Of a stretch of 64,000 nt of DNA, positions 55,589 through 64,000 are shown in pieces. The notes under the pieces were generated by a model. It worked only from the letters and a program-made list of their open reading frames with translations, made no database searches and had not been told where the DNA came from. Position 1 is the stretch's first letter, and the number at the start of each line of letters is the position of its first letter. The position numbers were made by a program, and so were the translations under genes. The DNA is from Leptasterias polaris (lineage: Eukaryota > Echinodermata > Asteroidea > Forcipulatida > Asteriidae): the NCBI GenBank assembly GCA_037783415.1, contig JAZGTN010000162.1:3162001-3226000 (forward strand), read 5' to 3'.

Positions 55589-57730
55589 ATGCCATTCAAT
55601 GTTTGTAACAAATCCATTGCCATAAAAATGGGTAGAGCTAGACGCGGCATTTTCAAGATGCAAAAAACTTGGTTCAAGCCGAAAAATAAATTTAATTCAC
55701 TACAAGACAAAGGCAGTGAAACTCAAAGTATACCTACACCACGGTATGTCAGGCCAACCCATCAGCAGTTGAGTTTAGCCGCCCCAAATACGGAGCGAGG
55801 AGATTTCTGCCACATTGCAGCACAGATGGAACAAGACAACCGCAGAAATGTGATGCTCCTTCGCCCAAAAGTTGTAGAAATGGCTCCAGTTGACAAGATC
55901 CAGCTCAAGGGAGTGATCCCAATAGCCAACAAATGTGGCCAGCCACTGCCCAAGAGAGGAACTGATCACCAAGGAGGAGGTTATCGTTTTGTAGACATCA
56001 ACTCAGCTCTAGAGCTGGGTGCACAAGCTGTACTTGATCATCAACAAACACATCCTAAGTGTGATGGTCAACCTAAACTATTGGCTGAGGCAGAAGAGCG
56101 TAGAGGTTTAGCCGTCTCAGAGGTAATGTCCTGCAAAAAGTGTGGTTTTAAAACACAAAAGACAAAACTTTACAGTGAGATAGCTAACGAGGGTAGGAAG
56201 CGGGGACGACGCACTGCAACCCCAAACATGTCTTTCCAAGTTGGCCTGCAGAACACTGGCATTGCAACCGCAGGTGCGAGGAGGCTCTTGACATCAATGG
56301 ACACAGCTGTACCATGCACTAGTGGGCTGCAAAAAATTTCGAACAAATGTGGTGAAATTATCAAAAATGAAAATATCAGAGACATGGCAGACAAGAGGAA
56401 ACTAGTGAAAGACATCCGTGAGCTCCAAGGCTTTGAACGAGAAAGTCCAATTGCAGTTGAAATGGACAGGCAGTATAATAATCCCCTGTGCAACTGTAGG
56501 AAAAAAAACCCATTTGTTCCTGCAACACAGACAAGAGACACCGTGTGCGAGAACGCAACTACTTCAAAGTTTGTTATAATGTACCATCAAGAAAACAAGC
56601 TTTGTAAAAGTGGTGAAATGTCACCATCATCATTCGGTCAACAATGCACATCCGCTAAGCACGGCGACAAGTGCACAGCTACTCGTCCAGCGCATTTCAA
56701 TATGGGAGATGAGAGAGAAGGGGGTGTTCGATGTGCGACTAAACTTTTGGAGTGCACGGAACCAGTTCTTGTGGATAGAATAACAACAGACGCTGACGGC
56801 TGTCTAGCAAAAGGAATGAATTCTGTCATGAGAAGAAGAACGGGAAAGGAAATGGAAAGTCTGCTAGACCCATCCCACTTGAACCGCTCGCTTTGTGCGG
56901 CAGTCAGCCGAGCAAACTTTAGCAGTGACATGTTCCCTGGGAACAGTGCAAGAGACCGAAACAGAGTACAGGACCGATTTGCTGATGACGTGAGTCACAG
57001 AGCACAGGCTGAGGCACACCATATTTCCATTAAATGCGGAAATGACACAGCAAGCATGAAAAGACTGGCTGCAAAGGCGATTGATGCAATTCCGAACTGC
57101 TACATGGGAGACCATGAGAAATGCAAACAAAATTCTCATGTTTGCAACGGTAAATACAAGTACCCATACCTCTCTCGCTATGTCCGCGGCAGATTTATTT
57201 TAACATCTAAAGATGAGGAAATCTTAAAAACAATTTTGGAAAAACGCATAGGAGACGAAGCGATAGAGAGAACCAAGTACAGAACAAGTTCCCAGAAGTC
57301 TGAATCCATGAATCATGCCTACGCCATGACAAATCCAAAAGGAACACTAACCTTTTCAAGGAACGGAGCTTCAAGAGATCACAGCGCCATCCATCTGGTG
57401 AACAACCAACATGCAAACTCTATTATCAAAAAGTGTGAGGCAACTCATTGCCCCATTACTGCTGGATCACCCGCTGCAAAAGCCCTCGATGCAATGGACA
57501 AAAAACAACAATATCACAAAAAACGTGTTATGGGAAAGATCTACAAAAAGCGACGAGCACAGTGTCGAGCTGAACGATATCACACTTACTATGCTAAACA
57601 AAATTTGTATCAACCTGGCCAACTAAATCCAAAGTCACAGGACACTAACTCATCGTATAACTATGAGGGGCCAAAGATTCACAAGGAGCACAATTACAGC
57701 AGAATGTTCTCAAAATGGAAAAACCGATAG
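55589..57730 (+). CDS. Mutator-like transposase, gene 14 (R301C)
   Basis: Full 713-codon copy with R301C (C-to-T at 56489) and normal E693; counterpart of gene 9. Confidence 0.7.
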   Translation: MPFNVCNKSIAIKMGRARRGIFKMQKTWFKPKNKFNSLQDKGSETQSIPTPRYVRPTHQQLSLAAPNTERGDFCHIAAQMEQDNRRNVMLLRPKVVEMAPVDKIQLKGVIPIANKCGQPLPKRGTDHQGGGYRFVDINSALELGAQAVLDHQQTHPKCDGQPKLLAEAEERRGLAVSEVMSCKKCGFKTQKTKLYSEIANEGRKRGRRTATPNMSFQVGLQNTGIATAGARRLLTSMDTAVPCTSGLQKISNKCGEIIKNENIRDMADKRKLVKDIRELQGFERESPIAVEMDRQYNNPLCNCRKKNPFVPATQTRDTVCENATTSKFVIMYHQENKLCKSGEMSPSSFGQQCTSAKHGDKCTATRPAHFNMGDEREGGVRCATKLLECTEPVLVDRITTDADGCLAKGMNSVMRRRTGKEMESLLDPSHLNRSLCAAVSRANFSSDMFPGNSARDRNRVQDRFADDVSHRAQAEAHHISIKCGNDTASMKRLAAKAIDAIPNCYMGDHEKCKQNSHVCNGKYKYPYLSRYVRGRFILTSKDEEILKTILEKRIGDEAIERTKYRTSSQKSESMNHAYAMTNPKGTLTFSRNGASRDHSAIHLVNNQHANSIIKKCEATHCPITAGSPAAKALDAMDKKQQYHKKRVMGKIYKKRRAQCRAERYHTYYAKQNLYQPGQLNPKSQDTNSSYNYEGPKIHKEHNYSRMFSKWKNR

Positions 57731-59445
57731 AGTGTAACTCTAATTGAATCACTTGACTTTTCCGGAAACTTGACATTCATAATAATGCAATGTTTACACC
57801 TCCCCCACTCTTCTTGTTCAGTTATTAGTTAATACCAACCATGCCATGTAATGTATGATGATGATGTTTACAACATGTTTATTTCTTCCTAATTGAGGAA
57901 GCAACCAGCCGCTGTTGACCCATGATTTTCTTGAAAGTGACTTACCATCACAGTCTCATCAAATAGTCATACACGATAGTCGTACCGTCGATCGTAGTTT
58001 GTCCCGTCTTACACACTGTATACTGTTTAAAGTGTGTAGGAATAGGATGCCTAAAAAAAAAGCAAGCCACTCTTTGAAAACGTTGAATTATTCTGTTAAC
58101 AAGTGACAATGTTATTGCTATCTATATTTTATTATAATTACTGTTTGCAGCCAGAGGAGTGATGTTTTCACGAACAATAAAAAAAACGGCGATAACTGAC
58201 GAAAGAAGTCTCAAACAACTCATTTCTGTCACGCCTGCAATTGTAAACAAACGGCAGACATGTTTAAATCCCAACAAAAATGGCTGCAAGGGCGCCACCA
58301 TGTTGTATATATAGGGCGCACCCCTCTAAATAATCTCCCATAGGAACCAATGCTAAATGATAATTATTCAAAAATACTCAAAAAATCGTGTAAGTCTCTC
58401 AGCCTCTTGAAAACCAATCAGACATATTTCCGGACAACTAAACTTCAGAATTCTTTTCAATTTTTGGCAGGTCAGCCGTTTGGAATTTTTGCTAACTACC
58501 CCAGAAGAAAAAAACACGATTTTTATTTTTTTTCCAAAACCGACTTGCTGCCAGTTTTCGTGAAGCACTTCTCCACTTCCCCGGTCAAATAGGGCCAACT
58601 TTAACGCCTAAATTTATCAAGTCTCCTCAAAAGTTGAAGCACAGAACCCCCAGGTTGTGATAGATTTTTATATTTACACAATCTATTAATTGCATGACCC
58701 CCAAAACGTTATAATTAAAAATAAGTTGTGGGTTTACAAATTATGATAAGTAGCTTGGCGCATTAATTCTGGCTTATTTAGTGTGGTGCACCCTATAAGG
58801 GCACTTAATTATTCTTTATGGTTAAAAAATTATGCTTAAATTGTTGAGAATAAGTCACTGACTTGATATCTGGAAAAAAAAATGTGAAATGTTATTGCGT
58901 TCGTCTACAACAAGGTCAGTCCTCACTCAAAAAGTTATTAACATGTCTCTTTTTTATCACAGGATCATAAAAACCTTACAAGTTATTTAATTAATCATTA
59001 AGAAGGGGTTAATTGGCATGAACAAGCTGTAAACATGGAAGGGGGCTGGCCGGGGGGGGGGGGGGGGGTCACATTTTGCTTTCCCTTAAATTATTCTAAC
59101 CATGCATTCATATTAGTCTAAAATGGGGAGCTTTATAAAATCTAGAAAACACATAGGTCACTTTTTGTACATTTAACTGCCCTTTCAAATTGTATTCTAC
59201 CTCTGGAACGGGGTAAAAGGGGGAAAGGGTGGGCGGGGCGTGGGCGGGGCATGTTGAAAAAGGCCAAACCATTATGATTGTTTCTGGTTGATGGGGACAA
59301 GTTATAACTCTATCCAGAAACAGATGGCTATTATCTTAGACAATTCCCCTGGGATGGGGGCCTTTTCACAGGTCCTACTGTCCAATATGGAGCATTGGCA
59401 ATGGTTTTATCTTGATGAATTTTTGTGAAATTTATCTGAAATTGA

Positions 59446-59478
<33 letters not shown>

Positions 59479-59603
59479 GGCATATCGGCCGAAATTTGTG
59501 CGTTCAGCGTAGTGTCGGCCCTGATACGCTAGCTTGTGCATCGGGAGAACTCTAAAAGTATTTTTGCTTTAGACCACAATTAATGTGAGATCACTTATGA
59601 TGG
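57731..59603. other. Spacer 14 (short form with A20 tract)
   Basis: AATAAA at 58176, TATA box at 58306, G17 at 59052-59068. It is the only short spacer with the A20 tract that otherwise goes with long spacers, so an exchange point probably lies between the G-tract and the A-tract. Confidence 0.8.
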
Positions 59604-61745
59604 ATGCCATTCAATGTTTGTAACAAATCCATTGCCATAAAAATGGGTAGAGCTAGACGCGGCATTTTCAAGATGCAAAAAACTTGGTTCAAGCCGAAAA
59701 ATAAATTTAATTCACTACAAGACAAAGGCAGTGAAACTCAAAGTATACCTACACCACGGTATGTCAGGCCAACCCATCAGCAGTTGAGTTTAGCCGCCCC
59801 AAATACGGAGCGAGGAGATTTCTGCCACATTGCAGCACAGATGGAACAAGACAACCGCAGAAATGTGATGCTCCTTCGCCCAAAAGTTGTAGAAATGGCT
59901 CCAGTTGACAAGATCCAGCTCAAGGGAGTGATCCCAATAGCCAACAAATGTGGCCAGCCACTGCCCAAGAGAGGAACTGATCACCAAGGAGGAGGTTATC
60001 GTTTTGTAGACATCAACTCAGCTCTAGAGCTGGGTGCACAAGCTGTACTTGATCATCAACAAACACATCCTAAGTGTGATGGTCAACCTAAACTATTGGC
60101 TGAGGCAGAAGAGCGTAGAGGTTTAGCCGTCTCAGAGGTAATGTCCTGCAAAAAGTGTGGTTTTAAAACACAAAAGACAAAACTTTACAGTGAGATAGCT
60201 AACGAGGGTAGGAAGCGGGGACGACGCACTGCAACCCCAAACATGTCTTTCCAAGTTGGCCTGCAGAACACTGGCATTGCAACCGCAGGTGCGAGGAGGC
60301 TCTTGACATCAATGGACACAGCTGTACCATGCACTAGTGGGCTGCAAAAAATTTCGAACAAATGTGGTGAAATTATCAAAAATGAAAATATCAGAGACAT
60401 GGCAGACAAGAGGAAACTAGTGAAAGACATCCGTGAGCTCCAAGGCTTTGAACGAGAAAGTCCAATTGCAGTTGAAATGGACAGGCAGTATAATAATCCC
60501 CTGCGCAACTGTAGGAAAAAAAACCCATTTGTTCCTGCAACACAGACAAGAGACACCGTGTGCGAGAACGCAACTACTTCAAAGTTTGTTATAATGTACC
60601 ATCAAGAAAACAAGCTTTGTAAAAGTGGTGAAATGTCACCATCATCATTCGGTCAACAATGCACATCCGCTAAGCACGGCGACAAGTGCACAGCTACTCG
60701 TCCAGCGCATTTCAATATGGGAGATGAGAGAGAAGGGGGTGTTCGATGTGCGACTAAACTTTTGGAGTGCACGGAACCAGTTCTTGTGGATAGAATAACA
60801 ACAGACGCTGACGGCTGTCTAGCAAAAGGAATGAATTCTGTCATGAGAAGAAGAACGGGAAAGGAAATGGAAAGTCTGCTAGACCCATCCCACTTGAACC
60901 GCTCGCTTTGTGCGGCAGTCAGCCGAGCAAACTTTAGCAGTGACATGTTCCCTGGGAACAGTGCAAGAGACCGAAACAGAGTACAGGACCGATTTGCTGA
61001 TGACGTGAGTCACAGAGCACAGGCTGAGGCACACCATATTTCCATTAAATGCGGAAATGACACAGCAAGCATGAAAAGACTGGCTGCAAAGGCGATTGAT
61101 GCAATTCCGAACTGCTACATGGGAGACCATGAGAAATGCAAACAAAATTCTCATGTTTGCAACGGTAAATACAAGTACCCATACCTCTCTCGCTATGTCC
61201 GCGGCAGATTTATTTTAACATCTAAAGATGAGGAAATCTTAAAAACAATTTTGGAAAAACGCATAGGAGACGAAGCGATAGAGAGAACCAAGTACAGAAC
61301 AAGTTCCCAGAAGTCTGAATCCATGAATCATGCCTACGCCATGACAAATCCAAAAGGAACACTAACCTTTTCAAGGAACGGAGCTTCAAGAGATCACAGC
61401 GCCATCCATCTGGTGAACAACCAACATGCAAACTCTATTATCAAAAAGTGTGAGGCAACTCATTGCCCCATTACTGCTGGATCACCCGCTGCAAAAGCCC
61501 TCGATGCAATGGACAAAAAACAACAATATCACAAAAAACGTGTTATGGGAAAGATCTACAAAAAGCGACGAGCACAGTGTCGAGCTGAACGATATCACAC
61601 TTACTATGCTAAACAAAATTTGTATCAACCTGGCCAACTAAATCCAAAGTCACAGGACACTAACTCATCGTATAACTATGAGGGGCCAAAGATTCACAAG
61701 GAGCACAATTACAGCAGAATGTTCTCAAAATGGAAAAACCGATAG
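59604..61745 (+). CDS. Mutator-like transposase, gene 15
   Basis: Full 713-codon copy with the same protein as gene 1. It is the last complete gene in the window. Confidence 0.7.
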   Translation: MPFNVCNKSIAIKMGRARRGIFKMQKTWFKPKNKFNSLQDKGSETQSIPTPRYVRPTHQQLSLAAPNTERGDFCHIAAQMEQDNRRNVMLLRPKVVEMAPVDKIQLKGVIPIANKCGQPLPKRGTDHQGGGYRFVDINSALELGAQAVLDHQQTHPKCDGQPKLLAEAEERRGLAVSEVMSCKKCGFKTQKTKLYSEIANEGRKRGRRTATPNMSFQVGLQNTGIATAGARRLLTSMDTAVPCTSGLQKISNKCGEIIKNENIRDMADKRKLVKDIRELQGFERESPIAVEMDRQYNNPLRNCRKKNPFVPATQTRDTVCENATTSKFVIMYHQENKLCKSGEMSPSSFGQQCTSAKHGDKCTATRPAHFNMGDEREGGVRCATKLLECTEPVLVDRITTDADGCLAKGMNSVMRRRTGKEMESLLDPSHLNRSLCAAVSRANFSSDMFPGNSARDRNRVQDRFADDVSHRAQAEAHHISIKCGNDTASMKRLAAKAIDAIPNCYMGDHEKCKQNSHVCNGKYKYPYLSRYVRGRFILTSKDEEILKTILEKRIGDEAIERTKYRTSSQKSESMNHAYAMTNPKGTLTFSRNGASRDHSAIHLVNNQHANSIIKKCEATHCPITAGSPAAKALDAMDKKQQYHKKRVMGKIYKKRRAQCRAERYHTYYAKQNLYQPGQLNPKSQDTNSSYNYEGPKIHKEHNYSRMFSKWKNR

Positions 61746-63559
61746 AGTGTAACTCTAATTGAATCACTTGACTTTTCCGGAAACTTGACATTCATAATAA
61801 TGCAATGTTTACACCTCCCCCACTCTTCTTGTTCAGTTATTAGTTAATACCAACCATGCCATGTAATGTATGATGATGATGTTTACAACATGTTTATTTC
61901 TTCCTAATTGAGGAAGCAACCAGCCGCTGTTGACCCATGATTTTCTTGAAAGTGACTTACCATCACAGTCTCATCAAATAGTCATACACGATAGTCGTAC
62001 CGTCGATCGTAGTTTGTCCCGTCTTACACACTGTATACTGTTTAAAGTGTGTAGGAATAGGATGCCTAAAAAAAAAGCAAGCCACTCTTTGAAAACGTTG
62101 AATTATTCTGTTAACAAGTGACAATGTTATTGCTATCTATATTTTATTATAATTACTGTTTGCAGCCAGAGGAGTGATGTTTTCACGAACAATAAAAAAA
62201 ACGGCGATAACTGACGAAAGAAGTCTCAAACAACTCATTTCTGTCACGCCTGCAATTGTAAACAAACGGCAGACATGTTTAAATCCCAACAAAAATGGCT
62301 GCAAGGGCGCCACCATGTTGTATATATAGGGCGCACCCCTCTAAATAATCTCCCATAGGAACCAATGCTAAATGATAATTATTCAAAAATACTCAAAAAA
62401 TCGTGTAAGTCTCTCAGCCTCTTGAAAACCAATCAGACATATTTCCGGACAACTAAACTTCAGAATTCTTTTCAATTTTTGGCAGGTCAGCCGTTTGGAA
62501 TTTTTGCTAACTACCCCAGAAGAAAAAAACACGATTTTTATTTTTTTTCCAAAACCGACTTGCTGCCAGTTTTCGTGAAGCACTTCTCCACTTCCCCGGT
62601 CAAATAGGGCCAACTTTAACGCCTAAATTTATCAAGTCTCCTCAAAAGTTGAAGCACAGAACCCCCAGGTTGTGATAGATTTTTATATTTACACAATCTA
62701 TTAATTGCATGACCCCCAAAACGTTATAATTAAAAATAAGTTGTGGGTTTACAAATTATGATAAGTAGCTTGGCGCATTAATTCTGGCTTATTTAGTGTG
62801 GTGCACCCTATAAGGGCACTTAATTATTCTTTATGGTTAAAAAATTATGCTTAAATTGTTGAGAATAAGTCACTGACTTGATATCTGGAAAAAAAAATGT
62901 GAAATGTTATTGCGTTCGTCTACAACAAGGTCAAACATGTTGGAGCATTTACATGTACTCTAAGCACTATGCGAGAAGAAAAACCTGCACGACACACTGT
63001 GTACATTCTAAGGACAAGTCAGAAGTTATATCCAAGTCCTCACTCAAAAAGTTATTAACATGTCTCTTTTTTATCACAGGATCATAAAAACCTTACAAGT
63101 TATTTAATTAATCATTAAGAAGGGGTTAATTGGCATGAACAAGCTGTAAACATGGAAGGGGGCTGGCCGGGGGGGGGGGGGGTCACATTTTGCTTTCCCT
63201 TAAATTATTCTAACCATGCATTCATATTAGTCTAAAATGGGGAGCTTTATAAAATCTAGAAAACACATAGGTCACTTTTTGTACATTTAACTGCCCTTTC
63301 AAATTGTATTCTACCTCTGGAACGGGGTAAAAGGGGGAAAGGGTGGGCGGGGCGTGGGCGGGGCATGTTGAAAAAGGCCAAACCATTATGATTGTTTCTG
63401 GTTGATGGGGACAAGTTATAACTCTATCCAGAAACAGATGGCTATTATCTTAGACAATTCCCCTGGGATGGGGGCCTTTTCACAGGTCCTACTGTCCAAT
63501 ATGGAGCATTGGCAATGGTTTTATCTTGATGAATTTTTGTGAAATTTATCTGAAATTGA

Positions 63560-63592
<33 letters not shown>

Positions 63593-63717
63593 GGCATATC
63601 GGCCGAAATTTGTGCGTTCAGCGTAGTGTCGGCCCTGATACGCTAGCTTGTGCATCGGGAGAACTCTAAAAGTATTTTTGCTTTAGACCACAATTAATGT
63701 GAGATCACTTATGATGG
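61746..63717. other. Spacer 15 (long form)
   Basis: AATAAA at 62191, TATA box at 62321, 102-bp module at 62934-63035, G14 at 63169-63182, A20 class. It is like spacers 0, 3 and 5 apart from its shorter G-tract. Confidence 0.8.
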
Positions 63718-64000
63718 ATGCCATTCAATGTTTGTAACAAATCCATTGCCATAAAAATGGGTAGAGCTAGACGCGGCATTTTCAAGATGCAAAAAACTTG
63801 GTTCAAGCCGAAAAATAAATTTAATTCACTACAAGACAAAGGCAGTGAAACTCAAAGTATACCTACACCACGGTATGTCAGGCCAACCCATCAGCAGTTG
63901 AGTTTAGCCGCCCCAAATACGGAGCGAGGAGATTTCTGCCACATTGCAGCACAGATGGAACAAGACAACCGCAGAAATGTGATGCTCCTTCGCCCAAAAG
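63718..64000 (+). CDS. Mutator-like transposase, gene 16 (3'-truncated by window edge)
   Basis: The first 94 codons and one base of the gene, identical to gene 1 over this span, running off the right edge. It covers only the basic N-terminus, ahead of any catalytic motif. Confidence 0.85.
   Translation, partial: MPFNVCNKSIAIKMGRARRGIFKMQKTWFKPKNKFNSLQDKGSETQSIPTPRYVRPTHQQLSLAAPNTERGDFCHIAAQMEQDNRRNVMLLRPK

Larger units (their letters stand above)
47459..59442 (+). repeat. Higher-order repeat block, copy B (genes 12-14)
   Basis: Counterpart of 27287-39270. All markers and even homopolymer lengths agree across the three units. I see no difference between the two copies within the block by eye. 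Confidence 0.85.
1..64000 (+). repeat. Tandem array of ~4.0-4.1 kb transposase gene units
   Basis: Successive gene starts fall at 3001, 7014, 11026, 15146, 19156, 23272, 27287, 31402, 35417, 39432, 43445, 47459, 51574, 55589, 59604 and 63718. Spacings are 4010-4015 bp (short units) or 4114-4120 bp (long units). All units have the same orientation and I see no foreign sequence between them. The phase of the unit is arbitrary because neither array end is present. Length differences come from the 102-bp module, the G-tract, one 4-bp insertion and one 3-bp deletion. Confidence 0.98.

Noticed and set aside
1..64000. CRISPR array or prokaryotic repeat system
   Set aside because: The repeat is about 4 kb with coding content, and the signals (TATA, GT-AG sites, AATAAA) are eukaryotic. 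No short regularly spaced repeats with spacers were seen.
1..64000. Ribosomal or histone gene tandem array
   Set aside because: There is no rRNA-like or histone-like sequence. Each unit has a single transposase-like gene, and the 3' hairpin does not match the histone stem-loop.

Overview
The whole 64 kb window is one head-to-tail tandem array. A unit of about 4.01 kb (short form) or 4.115 kb (long form) is repeated, with 15 complete copies of its gene, one 5'-truncated copy at the left edge and one 3'-truncated copy at the right edge. All copies lie on the + strand. No unique or flanking sequence is visible, so the array continues beyond both ends of the window. Copies are almost identical: reading by eye I find only about 0 to 3 differences per unit.

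Each unit holds one intact, intronless reading frame of 713 codons (712 in one copy). I interpret the product as a Mutator-like (MULE-type) DDE transposase. Its key marks are a CxxC near residue 182, an acidic MDRQYNN block at 291-298, a TTDADG block at 399-404, a Cys/His cluster around 504-519, and a SSQKSESMN block at 567-575. The last of these resembles the TTQRSESMN block of the MULE-derived FAR1/FHY3 proteins. Between genes lies a spacer of about 1.87 or 1.97 kb. It has 3' hairpins, an AATAAA signal, a TATA box, a strong splice donor followed by good splice acceptors, a G14-17 tract, a duplicated GC-box, an A-tract running into TA repeats, and a short leader with several upstream ATGs. 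The organism is therefore a eukaryote, most likely an invertebrate animal because this transposase style is common there. That placement is inference.

Units differ by a 102-bp module (long or short spacer) and by a few diagnostic substitutions. Gene numbering here starts with 0 (left partial) and ends with 16 (right partial). Spacers 0 to 15 follow the genes of the same number and read L S S L S L S L S S S S L S S L. Genes 7, 8, 9 with their spacers match genes 12, 13, 14 in every marker, at a constant offset of 20,172 bp. This is a higher-order duplication, so the array is growing or being homogenised by exchange between units. I see no long terminal inverted repeats of the classic MULE kind. 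The only notable inverted repeat is a 22-bp imperfect pair in the spacer, one arm of which overlaps the TATA box. The picture is of a transposase gene, complete with its own expression signals, amplified as a satellite-like array with every copy still open.
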